A stretch of DNA of 64,000 nt from Nymphaea colorata (Eukaryota; Streptophyta; Magnoliopsida; Nymphaeales; Nymphaeaceae). Positions 11,786 through 24,110 of this stretch are shown piece after piece. The stretch is from the NCBI RefSeq assembly GCF_008831285.2, contig NC_045149.1:684001-748000 (forward strand). Direction: 5' to 3'. Under the pieces are notes generated by a model. It did not search any database and was not told the DNA's origin. It saw only the letters and a list, made by a program, of their open reading frames with translations. How positions within the stretch are numbered: the first letter of the stretch is position 1; the number at the start of each line of letters is the position of its first letter. Position numbers and translations under genes: made by a program.

Positions 11786-14350
11786 TTTTTCAAAAGTGTT
11801 TATCACACTATTTTTTGTTTGACTACCTATCGCCTCATTGTAAACACATTATTAGCTGCAATTGCATTATTTCTCGATTTATTGTATGACTGCTTATTGC
11901 CTCTCAGTAAATGCCTTTTTATCGTAAAACAAGTTCATACAGTGTCGTGGTTGCATTTAATTTTTCCAAGTGCTTATCGCATCCTCGTAAACATGATATC
12001 ATTTTAGTGTATCATAAAATGAATCCAACAGTTGCGTTATAGCACAATTTTTTGTTCAAATACTTATCACCTCTTAGTAAACGTCTTTTTACCGTAAAAA
12101 CAATCCACAGTGTCATGTCACATTAATTTTTTTTGTGCACTTATCGCATCCTTGTAAATACAATGTTATTTGAGTGTATCGTAAAATGAATCCTGCAGTT
12201 GCGTTATCGCACAATTTTTTGTCTGACTGCTTATCGCCTCTTAATAAATGTCTTTTTGTTGTAAAACAAGTTCATGCAATGTCATTGTTGCATTTAATTT
12301 TTTCGAGTACTTGTCACGTCCTTGTAAACACAATTTTATTTGAGTGTATTGTAAAACAAATTCAATAGTTGTGTTATTGCTCAGTGTTTGGTCTAACTGC
12401 TTATCACTCCTAGTAACTGCATTTTTAAAACAACTCTATAAAGTGTCATTCTCCCATTTAATTTTTTTCAAATGCTTATCGTGTTCATTTAAACACAATT
12501 TTATTTGAGTGTATCGTAAAAGAAATCCTGCAATTGCATTATCACTCGATTTTTTGTCCGTTGTTGCATTTAATTTTTTTTAGTATTTATCACATCCTTG
12601 TAAACATGATTTCATTTTAGTGTATTGTAAAACGAATCTTGCAGTCGCGTTATTGCTTGATTTTTTGTCTGACTACTTAACACCTCTTAGCAAACACCTT
12701 TTCGTCGTAAACCAACTTCATATAGTGTTGTTACATGTAATTTTTTTTTAGTGTGTATCGCACCCTTGTAAATAGGATTTTATTTGAGTGTATCGTAATA
12801 TGAATCCTACAATTATGTTATCACATGATTTTTTGTATGACTGTTATCTCCTTTTAGTAAATGCCTTTTTATTGTAAAACCAATCCATATAGTGTTGTTA
12901 TCGCATTAATTCTTTTGAGTTCTTATCGCATCCATGTAAACATGATTTTATTTGAGTGTATCGTAAAACACCTACAATTGCGTTATCGCTTGTTTTTTGT
13001 CTATTTACTTATCACCTCCTTGTAAATGTATTGTTATCATAAAATCAGTTCATACAGTATCATTGACGTAGTAAATTTTTCTGTGTGCCTATTGCATCAT
13101 TTTAAATATGATTTTATTTGAGTGTATCATAAAACAAAATTGTTTTGTCCGACTACTTATCGCATCTTAGTCTTTAATTTTTTTGAGTGCATTTCGCATC
13201 TTGTAAATATGATTTTGTTTGAGTGTATCAAAAACGAATCCTGCAGTTGTGTTGTCTCATGATTTTTTGTCTGACTACCTATCGCCTTTTAGTAAACAAA
13301 TTGTTAACGTAAAACAAATCCATACAATGTCATTGTCACATTAAATTTGTTTGAGTGCTTATCACATCCTTGTAAACACAATTTTATTTAAGTTCATCTT
13401 AAAACGAATCTTCTAGTTGGTTATTGCATGATTTTTTTGTTTGATTATCACATCTTAGTAAGCTCCTTTTTATCATAAAAACAAGTCCATACACTGTCGT
13501 TGTCACATTTTATTTTTTCGAGTGCTTATTGCGTCCTTGTAAACATGATTTTATTTGAGTGTATTGTAAGATGAACCCTGCAGTTGCGTTATCGCATGAT
13601 TTTTTTTTTTACTACTTATCACTTCTTAGTAAATGCCTTTTTATCTTAAGACAAGTCCATATAGTGCCGTCCTCGCATTAAGTTTTTCTGAGAGCTGATC
13701 GCATCCTTGTAAACACGATTTTATTTGAGTGCATTGTAAAACGAATCTTGCAGTAACGTTATCGCATGATTTTTTGTCTGGCTACCTATCGCCTCCTTGT
13801 AAACCATTGCTATTTCATTCTCTCATACAATGTTCCTACCATTTATTATCGCATTTTGTTTTCTTTGACTATTTATTGCCTGTTAGTAAATGTCTTTTTA
13901 TCGTAAGACCAGTTCACACAGTAATGTTGTTGGATTATGTTTTGTTTGACTGTTTATCACCTTTTAGTAAATGTCTTTCTGTAAAATAAGTCTATAGATT
14001 TTTGTTGTTGCATTTAATTTTTTCAAGTGCTTATCGCATCCTTGTAAACACAATTTTATTTGAGTGTATCCTAAAACGAATCCTGCAATTGCATTATCAT
14101 ATAATTTTTTGTCTGGCTATCTATCCCCTCCTTGTAAACATGTTATTTCATGCTCTCGTATAAAAAGGCATTGTATGGACTTGGGGAAACAATTGCTTTA
14201 TCACAAGATAAAACGAATCCTGCACTTGCATTATCTTTTAATTTTGCAATATATTTTCTTTGACTGCTTATTGTCTTATAATAAATGCCTTTTTATTGTA
14301 AAACCAATCCATACAATGGCGTTGAATTATGTTTCGTTCGAGTGTTTGTC
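11786..14350 (+). repeat. About 170-bp satellite array, roughly 14 copies
   Basis: A diverged tandem array. The anchor AATCCTGCAGTTGCGTTATC, or a close variant, appears near 12014, 12189, 12361, 12528, 12637, 12802, 12970, 13233, 13413, 13575, 13744, 14081 and 14215. Spacing is mostly 165-175 bp, with one double and some deleted units. Each unit also carries TTATCGCATCCTTGTAAAC, ATTTTATTTGAGTGTATCG, TTATCGCCTCTTAGTAAA and a TTTTTATCGTAAAAC block. There is no open frame of note and no GC bias. An isolated unit recurs near 15.56-15.68 kb. Confidence 0.85.
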
Positions 14351-15430
14351 ACATTCTGCATTATTTGTCAATGGTATCTATTTTCTTCTTCTTTGTCATC
14401 TAGTTTGGCCTTCTTAGTGCAGCCTATAATGTAACATACTCCACCAAGTCGCCACGTAGTTGTTTTCTGAGATGTGGTATACTATCCTGTGCAAAAGTAG
14501 GTTCCCTGTGATTGTAAATCGCTTTTGTATATTTGATGACAAAAACACCACAATTGTAGCAGTTTTTTGGTGGGGAGCTTCATCTCTATGAAAAAACTGC
14601 CAATGAATCATGTTGATTCTGCACTAACTCTGTAAGAATTCTTTTAAGAACCACAAATCATAAAGTATTGGTTCATGCATTCGCATTGAATTGTAGTATA
14701 AGCAAGTTTTGTTCAGCATGTCGGGAACATATAATACCCAGTGCTGCCACTCTTCCCACATGGTAGGAAGCAGAATCATTTCAAATAATTTCAGCAAAGG
14801 TCAAGAAGCATATATTTAGCATGCATAAAACCACAACCAAAGGGCTTTTGGCGGACTGCACTTTGTAGAGCATGATAGAAAACATAAAGAATATTATAGG
14901 TCAAGCAATAAATGTATTTCAAAAAACTAAACTACCATGGTAGTAAGATTGAGATGCAATGCTTTTCATTCGCAAGTCATTGTTGTATTAACTCCATTAC
15001 ATCTTGCAAAACCTGTGAGGAGAAGACAAACTATATAAATGATCCACCTACCATATAACTTAATGGTAGCGTTAAAGGGATAGTACTTACGATATTGCTA
15101 ATCCATTCCTTTGGGATGAGCTCATGAACAATCAATTGTAAATCATCGCTAAACAAATTATATTTCTGCTTCTTCATTGCCATCAACTTCTGAAACGGCC
15201 CTTTCTTGTATTTAGAAACATAATCCAAATTGTTCCCATCATATCAAATTTAATAAACCTGCATGCGACAAAATATATCACAGTGGTACGAATTCATTTT
15301 TTGTGTTGTTGATGAACATGCAATAGTGTAGAGAACTATTGCACAGACATTATATATTGTGTGTTATCGGCTGCATTCATTTAATGCAACTGCAACAATT
15401 GACAACTTCATTAAATGCAGCTATATGGGT
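14351..15430. other. No recognisable gene
   Basis: Follows the 170-bp satellite. Two 65-codon minus-strand frames (14414-14611 and 15031-15228) have no recognised motif. I looked for a Ulp1-like protease here, as some Mutator-like elements carry one, and could not support it. Confidence 0.4.
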
Positions 15431-15780
15431 GTTAGAAACAGCATGCAAGTACATATCGCATGTTGTTCCCTCTCAGATAACCAATTGGTGTAGTTGAATG
15501 CATGTGAGATAAGCAACTCATATAGCCAAATGTGCCCATATGGTTACCATATGTGTATGTATATGTATGAGCAGTATTATCACTTTTTGATGTTTTGTTC
15601 GAGTGCTTATTGCCTCCTTGTAAGCACATTTATTTGTCAATCTATCCTAAAACATTCTATATAATGTCATTGTCACATTAAATGCAACCGATTGGGTGTT
15701 AGAAATAGCACGCCATAGTGCATATCAAGTGTTTTTTCCTCTCAGATAACTAACTGGTATAGTTGAATGCATTATTTTAT
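15431..15780 (+). repeat. Tandem duplication, period about 258 bp
   Basis: Two copies share GTTAGAAACAGCA/GTTAGAAATAGCA, ATATCGCATGTTGTT/ATATCAAGTGTTTTT, then CCCTCTCAGATAACCAA-type sequence and GTAGTTGAATGCAT. They start near 15431 and 15689. One unit of the 170-bp satellite lies between them. Confidence 0.7.
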
Positions 15781-15839
15781 GCTCAAACATGAACATAAGC
15801 TTGGTATGGATATACATGTTAATTAGGTTGTCATTTATC

Positions 15840-16073
15840 AATACGTATCAATAATGTTATCTAAGATCTAAATGAACATATGGTTGACAATAATTGAAGT
15901 GTGACATAAGCACTGTTATCTTTGATTTAATGTCCATATGGTTGACTATGATCAAAGTGTGACATAAGCACCGTTATCTCTGATCTAATGTAAGACACGT
16001 CAATAGTGTTATCTAAGATCTAATGTGAACATATGTTTATCAATGATATATCATGGATGAGATAATGTTGTTG

Positions 16074-16132
<59 letters not shown>

Positions 16133-16375
16133 AATCATTGATGAGATAATATTGTTGTTACACATATATATATTACAATGATATGGATATATCATTGATA
16201 AAATAATATTATTGTTACGTATATAAATATGACAATGATATGTACATACTAAAATAGAGATAAATTTTGTTATACATGTATATCATTGGCAGCTATTTAT
16301 GCACATTGCAGTTGAGATAGTGTTGTTCTTATGCATATATACTTGGACCTTGATATTCATGACAACTATATGAAC
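15840..16375 (-). repeat. 56-bp minisatellite family, inverted copy
   Basis: Contains GATGAGATAATGTTGTTGTT and GATATGGATATATCATTGAT, the reverse complement of the unit at 330-1310, in several degenerate copies. It is interrupted by a pure (TA)n run at about 16077-16128. Confidence 0.75.
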
Positions 16376-17640
16376 ACATTAGGGCATAGCTAATGCTGCT
16401 GAAACTTGAACAAGGCAGTTCACAAAATTTTTAAAAATAAATGTGCATCGTTTCCCCAAAACAGGTAGTATCTCAAGGAACATGCGATCTGACATACAAT
16501 ATGGGCGGAAACGATATTTTTCATGCGGTTTTTCATAACAAAAGAGGCAGTTTCGAATAGATTAGGGCAGATTGGGGCAAAAAGTAAGATTGGCTCATGC
16601 AAGAAAAAAAGGGAGACTCCATGATGAGGAGAACAAGACCATCGACGCCAAAAATTTGCCCGGCTTTGCAACAATGAATATGCATTCTACTAGATAACCT
16701 ACTAGTGAATCTAGCAGACCAGCCGGTGAATCCAGTAAATGAGCCTGAAACTCTAGAAAACATTTGGCCGAAAAACCAGCTGGTGAGTCCAAGACACATT
16801 TCATGGAATTTAGGGACAATCTACTCTCTTTTTATATTGAAGACTTCCTTCCTCGTAACCAAGTAACCAATATTAATTAATTATTTTGTTGACCTCTTAG
16901 AGCGTAGGTGTCAAAATCTAAGGCTTGGAAGGTATTCTATAAGATCAGATTTCATCGTATGTATCCTTGATCTTATTATATTCCATTACATAACCTTCAC
17001 GTTGAGAAAAGTATTGATCATACTGACGGATGTTTAACAGCATGTTGCATTGTTTTTCATTGATAGACGATACTGCAGCTTTGGTGACACATGTCATAGA
17101 ACAAGAATTAAGAAACAGTCTATCATTGAAGTTGAAATAGTTGTTCCTCTTAGTTTCCCAAATTTTTTACTTGTATTTTTACCCTAATTTGGTTGCTCCC
17201 TAATGCCTTTATGTTTCATGTTTTAGTTCCTTCTGTGTGGGTGGAAAAGACACATTTGGTGTTGTACATCCTTCACAACATGAAAAAAACAAGTACAGAT
17301 ATATGATCCATGCATAGACGACTACCAAATTGTGGAAGATCTCTATAGACTGGTATGCATTTTAACCTGCACTTGTTAAGATAACTTCTTTTTATTTCCT
17401 TAAGAAGTTTTGGTTTTTTTTTTTTTTTTGCAAAAATTATTGCCTTAAACATGTCTTCGACATCAAAACGTTGTATGAGTACAAACTTATACCAGCAAAA
17501 TGTCCACAATAAAGAAACAACTATGAATGCAATATGTTTATGATAAAATACATGTAGGAAATAATGTCTGGAAAGAAACCTAGCTTCACCCATGCTGATG
17601 TTACCAATAGCATTATAAGATTTTCTAAAAAAGCTTGCTT
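16376..17640. other. No recognisable gene
   Basis: Unique-looking AT-rich sequence. No frame resembles a known protein. It includes a T15-type run near 17409-17429. Confidence 0.4.
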
Positions 17641-18260
17641 CAAATAAGTAGACGTGCTGAATAATATCATATTTGTAACCATTTCTGTTAATTTATTACA
17701 TTATTTCATTAATTCAAATAAGATCTTCTATCGCTATCACATTATTTTGTTACATTAATTTATCGTGTTTTTAGATGTCCATTTACTTATCGCCTTCCAT
17801 TGTTATCTCATTCGCTCGTCACCATGTGCATTGCCGTATCCATTCCAGCCTTTCCTATCATTATCGTATTATTTCATCTCCATTTACTTATCGTCTTCTT
17901 GGCAAACACATTGTCTTCTCATTCTCTTGTATCCATCTAGCTCTTCCTGTTGTTATCGTGTTCTTTCGTTATGGTAGACTCATTGTTATTTCATTATTTT
18001 GTTACGTTAGCTTATCCCATTTTTGGGTGTCTATTTACTTATTGTCTTTTGTAGTTATCTCATTCGCTCGTCCCCTGCACACTGTCGCATCCATTCCAGC
18101 GCTTTCTATCATTATCGCATTATTTTGTCTCCATTTACTTATCGTCTTCTTGGCAAACACGTTGTTATCTCATTCTCTCATATCCATTTTTTCCTATCAT
18201 TATTGTGTTCTCTCATTATGGTAGACTCGTAGTTATCTCATTATTATGTTATCTCTTGTC
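17641..18260 (+). repeat. TTATC-rich duplication, period about 250 bp
   Basis: Two copies (about 17745-17995 and 17996-18240) share TCCATTTACTTATCGTCTTC, TTGGCAAACAC, TTATCTCATTCGCTCGTC, GCATCCATTCCAGC and CTATCATTATCGCATTATTT. A third partial copy lies near 20.64-20.76 kb beyond the transposase gene. The frames across it translate to Leu/Ser/His/Tyr-rich repeat text and are not genes. Confidence 0.75.
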
Positions 18261-18427
18261 ACCGGGGGTGTTGCCATATCCATTCCTACCCTTAGCATAT
18301 AACTAGGTTTGCATGTAGTCATCGCATTATTTTGTCTTCATCTCAATGTTTGTTATAAAATCATTTACTATATGATACATTGCGAGAGCAACCTACTATT
18401 GAGAAGGACGAACTGAATTTGTAACAA

Positions 18428-20470
18428 TTAAACAAAATCAATTATTAGAATGTGCTTAAAGTTCATGTGCTTAAAGTTCAAACATACAAAATATATATAA
18501 TATAAAGAACTTACTATGAGTTTCGTAAAACTACTGGGATCATATACATCTTGCATATATGTGGATGGTATGCAAGTTTCAACTACACCATTTGTATACA
18601 AAACATAATCAAATTTTTTAAGATGATTTTCTTGCTTCATTTTTCTACTCTTGCCTTTTTTTTTCAGGCGCTTTCTGTCCTACGCAAACTTCTATCTGGC
18701 TTCCTCTTGAAAGCAGTGACTGGTAGACTATTGCCCTCGTATCTTACAACTTTCACCCTAGTATTATCAAACATGATATTAGCAGAACCATGACTATTTT
18801 GCTTCTTTGAGGGGTCTGGAGGGACAGAACCTGCTACTTCAAGCTGGCTTTTCATTGTCGCGTTGTTGTTACTGTCGCGTTGTTGTTAAAATATAGATTC
18901 AAAATGTTCTCTTCAGCTATGTTCGCCAACAGCATCATGTATTCATAAGCCTGGTCGTGTCATTTTGCAGGTCTGCAACATACATCATTGTCATGCATAG
19001 ATGCTAGTAGCGAGATAGGCTACAATTCTTATGACCATCACATGAAGGAATTTTGTGAGAAACCTTCATTAACTTCATCTTTAAATTTTTGGTCCATCTA
19101 CCTAGGTTGTATCTCTCTAGCAGTTCCCAAATGTTTTCTAGATCGAGAGTCTTTAGAGCATGGCAACACAAAATATCTTTAGATTCAACTTTCTTATAAA
19201 AACATTCAACATCACTTGTTTTGATGTTATAGGTCACAAACGCATCATTGATCTTAGTCGAGTCTCTCTCCCTTTTTATCACAAGATATACACGGCAACT
19301 TGATTGTTGTGCATGTAATTCTATGTCACAGTTAGTTGCTTGAATGGTCTCTTCCTTAAACCATTCAAATGCAGTTTGTGTATACATAGCTACAACTCGA
19401 TCAAGGATATTTATGCCCAGACTTTGAGGCCAACATATAAATGCTTTCACATCTTCTTCAAAGTCACAGTCCCTAATACCATCCAAAAATCTGTCATAGT
19501 ATTCCATGAAACGAGATATTTGTAAGTAAGAGTACAATCTCCTTTCCAATGCAGCGTGCATGCTCTCTACTCTGTGTGTGCTTATCATGCCTGTACAGAA
19601 TTATTGTCTTCCATATGTCAATACCCACTTTTCTTTGTCCTTGTTTTGAAGCGATGTATTTTCTTGTATGTTATATATGCTTCAATCATTTGTGTCCACA
19701 TACATTCGAACGTGCCACCATCTTCGTGCTTAAGGACACAATTAACAAAACTCTCCTTAAGCATGTTTTCTTATTCATTACTTGCCCTATGATCTCCACG
19801 ACATTTTACAATATATGTCACAAACACAAAATATGATGCACTTTTAGACATACGAGGGACCATGCAGCTGCTATTGCACCATCACCATCCGTCATTACAA
19901 CTTTGGGATACTTCCCATTCATGGCCTTGGTGAATACCTTGAACAACCACTCAAATATCTCAATAGTCTGATCAAAGCAGAATGGACCGTCAAAAATGCG
20001 ACCTTTCGAGTGATAGTCCACCCTCACAAACTGAGCAAAGGGCCACTCATGGGTTTTGACCATCATAGTTGTGTCAAAAATAATCACATTGCTGCATAAC
20101 CTTACCTAGACCTTGAATCTACCCAAAAGACATTTTAGCATAACCATCCTCGTCCATCTAAATAGCGTTGTAGAAACCTATGTCTTTGCTTAGCTTTTTC
20201 TAAATGAATTGGACCAATGCCATAATTTCTCCTCCTTTCAATGATTTTGTCATATTTTTTCTCAAATGTTTTCTATGATCTATGCATTTGAATGAAACAT
20301 TCTTACGACCACCTTCTACTTTAACAAACAGGTCATATGCCTTCCTTGGTGTCTTCGAACTCCATTCCTACAAAAGAAGCATGTTCTTTGGGATACTTCA
20401 TTTCCTAGTAGAGAGACTCAATCTCTTGTTCGTCATTATCCGATGATATAGATATTTCATACGTTGTGTA
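18428..20470 (-). pseudogene. FAR1/FHY3 (FRS)-like transposase-derived gene, broken
   Basis: A minus-strand relative of the FAR1-related family, itself derived from Mutator-like transposases. From high coordinate, an N-terminal DNA-binding-type start FVGMEFEDTKEAYDLF lies near 20.33-20.38 kb (one frameshift). The MULE transposase core FDTTMMVKTHEWPFAQF and VVMTDGDGAI lies at 19.86-20.09 kb, then RVESMHAALERRLYSYLQ and FEWFKEETIQA at 19.3-19.58 kb. The SWIM zinc finger ESKDILCCHALKTLDLENIW is near 19.13-19.18 kb, followed by RYNLGRWTKN. The CxC half of the SWIM motif reads C-F-Y, so one zinc ligand is lost. An Arg/Lys-rich tail occupies 18.66-18.86 kb. Multiple stops and shifts between 19.59 and 19.86 kb and upstream of 20.1 kb make it a pseudogene. 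Confidence 0.8.
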
Positions 20471-20479
20471 ATCTACAAT

Positions 20480-21020
20480 GCATAAAGTCCATCGATCAAA
20501 TAACATTTTAAAATTATCTCATGACTTATTTGTTTCAATCATAAATAGCTTCCATTAAATAACATTCAACATTATCTCACCATAAAGTCTGTGGTTCAGA
20601 CCTTATCTCACATCATTTAGTTAACGTTATCCCCTATAGAAGAATTGTCATCTCTTTCTCGTGTTACTATTCCTGGCCTTTGTGGTAGACTGATTGTTAT
20701 CTCATTACTTCATAACCATTCCTTTTATTACGTGATCGCGTTATCTCGTCTCTGTTTACTTATCGCTTACTTTGTACACGTGTTTTTTCTCATTTCGTCA
20801 ATCAATTACGAGAGGAATGCTCATGAAATAATGAGATAAACTAGGATGCATAAACTTATCCCTTAAAGTCATTATCTCACGCATTTGTTATGCCACAATT
20901 TTGTTATCTCAAGCAAACTATCTTAAACCCATTACATCATAACATTATCTACCACATGAACTAGCATGCACTTGTTATTTCGTTTGTAACATTATCTACC
21001 ACATGAACTGGGATGCATTA
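20480..21020 (+). repeat. TTATCTCA-rich scattered repeat
   Basis: Repeated short blocks such as CATTATCTCAC, GTTATCTCATTAC, ACTTATCGC, and twice AACATTATCTACCACATGAA within about 70 bp. It continues the TTATC theme on the other side of the transposase pseudogene. Confidence 0.55.
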
Positions 21021-23889
21021 ATTACTTATTGTGTCAATATTTTCTTATTTTTTAAGTTTTTCCATCACCTTCCATTCAGTTCCTCATGAAGTGCTCCTTC
21101 AATTTTTTCGAATGTCCAACTGTCAAAAAAAAAACCTTGCAGAAGCCATTGCCTTTGTCATTTAAAGTCCATGGACAAAAAACCATGGTGGCATCATTGT
21201 GAACCCACCATCCTTTCCTTTTGTTGTCATTTTTGCTTCAAAGCTAAGCTTTCTTCACCGCAACCTATGTTCTCATTCCTTCCCTCAACAAAAACCTCTC
21301 TCTCTTGTTTTTCTTCTTCCTAACTGTCTTCCTTCCTTTGCGTGAATAATGCATGTGATGCGAAGGAACACAAGTTATGTTGTGTCTGTGCGATGCAAGG
21401 ACATTCAAGTAATATGCACATGTACCTGTTCTGGCACAAAGGCCATTACTGGAACTTTACATATATGTAATACGGACCACCCTATAAGGACATTCAATTA
21501 ATTATGGATATATACTTTTTTATTTACTAAGGTCAATACTGAAACTTTACATATACATAGTATTGTCCACCCCTTGCAGATGCAAAGTAACTCGATCTCG
21601 AATTGATACAAATGAGTTCCCAACGCAAGCTGGATCCTACATTGGAGAAAGTGTTGTCACATGGTGCATCCTCGTTGCTAAAAAAAGGTTGAAGAAACAA
21701 AATTTACTAACGCATTTGGAAAATGTGTTTCAAAGAGTCTACACTAATACTAACACTTGCTAAATTTGCGTTGTTATATGCCATGATCATTGTAGTAAAT
21801 GTTGGAAGATGAGGCACGAGCTTGAAGGCATTCTTCAAGGTTGTTTCTCTTTGTCGTTAACTCAGCCCACTTTAGGCAGTTGGAGGCAAAAACTTCAGGT
21901 CAAGCCATCAGCTGTTGGAGGTTCCTTTGTGCTCTTTGTACCTTGTCAACTAAATGTTTTGAAGGAATGACGTAATACTGGAGGGGAATGAGATCGCTTC
22001 AGTTTGGCTTTGTATAGGGTCGGCGTAGGCTGGCCCAATTTCTGGATTTATATACATTTTTTAAATAAATGATTGAGGGACTATGCCCCAGCGGGTCTTT
22101 TAATTTCCTATTTTAACCTCCGAAACACCCACTACAAAAAAAAAATAGCACTATCATAAAAAATATACATAGCACCCGTAAAAGAATACCTTTAACTGAT
22201 GTGATCATGAAGTTAATGCTACTGAAGTTAAGGCAGGCAGGGTATTCCACAATATTTGGTGTTCGTTTTCCCTTTCATTTTTGTTCAAATAAATGGCCAT
22301 CGGTTGATCTTACTTATAGTTTGATATCTTCCACTAGCATTTCATACCTTGGTGGAAGTCTGTCTCTCTCTGTTATATTGATCAATCGTATTCTTTTAAT
22401 TCATTGTTAATAAAAACAAGAGGGCTAACCTCCAGCAGGCTGTTTTAAGACAACGTGCTGAGTGAGAGTAGATCACTTGGCTTACATTAGTTGACCAAAT
22501 TAATCTCAGTCAACGATATTAAAACTAGCTCGGGGTTGCTCAAACGGTCATCAACCAACCTATATGTTCCTGCTATATTTAAGTGCATGAACAGTTCAAA
22601 AGAATTTATTTCTGTATCATGAATTTTTCTTATGTATAAGTCAAAAAATCACTTGTGCAATATGTACATATGGACCGCCAACATCACTGTCCTATTGGCA
22701 ATTCATTTTGATTCATATGACCCGCAGCAATCTTCTAAGAAAGAGAATGAACAAAATTGTGCATATCAAGAGTAGAAGCGAGAAATGTTCAAAAGCATGT
22801 AAAACTCAGGTGTTGCTGACAAAGAAAGGACCACCACCCAATTTTTTCATACAGTTAAAAATCATATAGATGCATCTGCATCTCTAGTAAATTAAAAGTA
22901 GCCGCCTTGGGCTATATATTCTCATGTTCATTGTTTGCTGTTGACCTCTTTAATTTTCCCAGCCTCTGCTAATTGCTACGTAACTTTATGTATACCAAGA
23001 TCACTTCTATGCATTTCCTCGACAACGTTGGAAGGTTAGGAATGAATATCATTTGTAATGAGCAAATATCTCGGGTCATGTCAATTCTACCGAGTTCGGA
23101 TTATTAGGAATATGACTTTAGAATGCCTTGTTAAATGCTTTGAGGGAGTGCAATTGCCTTGCTTAAACGTTATCTCCTTCCAAGTCCTGTTCCCAAACAG
23201 TTGATGTACATTTTGTAATACATCTGGAGTCTAAATAGGATAACTAACTTTGGTTACATGCTAATTCCTCTAGTAAATCTGCCCAAGCACAGCGTGGTCA
23301 TGAAAATCCAGGAATTCTTTTGTTTGCAAGGGTGGGGCAAGAGAGAGAAAGAGAGAGACCGATGCTAAAACCCAGCCACATTAACCTCAAGAACACAGCC
23401 CTTCACTCAAATCAATGTGATCCTCAATACGGTCAAGAGAGTGCCCTCCAAGAAGAAACACGCGAGAAGTCCTTTTCGGTTAAAGTCACACACATTTAAT
23501 CAAACCAGGTTGCAGAATATTGGGACCGGGATTTTCTGGGCCATTAAGCATATGCACGAATTTTTCATCAGATTTCTTATTATGGGGGTCATAGATTAAG
23601 CCTCTGCTCCATACATTTGGTTTAATGGGTTTTGTTGATGTGAATGTCCTCTTGTAACTCGGAAAATAAGATGCTTAAAGTGGAGGCACTACCGCTATGA
23701 ATTACTCCTTGGATGCCTACTTTCTTCCTCACTGAAGATGTCCACAACCAGCTCTTATGTTAGTGGGCTTATACACCTCATATGAGGTCATGAAATTCAT
23801 TGAGAAAGATGTATGCCTATTCGAGCGCACAAGTGCAGCAACTGCGCACCTAATTGAAGCTCTTTGTAAGCAAGGAATTACAAAGTCGG
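21021..23889. other. Long stretch with no recognisable gene
   Basis: AT-rich intergenic-type DNA. All frames are under 75 codons and none has a recognisable domain. Short poly-A/poly-T tracts near 21126 and 22134 may mark old retroposon tails, but no body was recognised. Confidence 0.4.
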
Positions 23890-24110
23890 TTTCTTCAGAT
23901 GTGTGGATAAGTTAAAGGCATGCAAAAGATCATCATCTAGCTATGGCCTCCAAGCCCATTGCTGTTGACAATCAGGTCATCTACATTCTATCAGATGGAT
24001 TAGGAACTTGCATATGAACATGGATCATTTGGAGATCCTATAAACACTACATGAAACCAACTTAGACAGGATCGTTTCTGAGTTCACTTTTTATTCATGA
24101 TGCTTAGTTT
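23890..24110 (+). pseudogene. Ty1/copia gag scrap
   Basis: One frame reads LAMASKPIAVDNQVIYILSD followed by GLGT. This resembles the copia gag motif in which a residue run like LA-AGKPI-DDDLV-YIL-GLG precedes the RNA-binding tail. It is short and stop-riddled. A weak HMCLGHPALIGIVHSL-like reading near 24.69-24.74 kb could be the GAG-pre-integrase part of the same copy. Confidence 0.4.

Noticed and set aside
14414-15228. Possible Ulp1-like protease gene of a Mutator-like element
   Set aside because: Only two short frames exist, and no His-Asp-Cys protease motif could be identified.
17765-18232. A 149-codon Ser/Leu/Tyr-rich frame resembling a membrane protein
   Set aside because: It lies entirely in the 250-bp TTATC-rich duplication and its hydrophobicity comes from the repeat.
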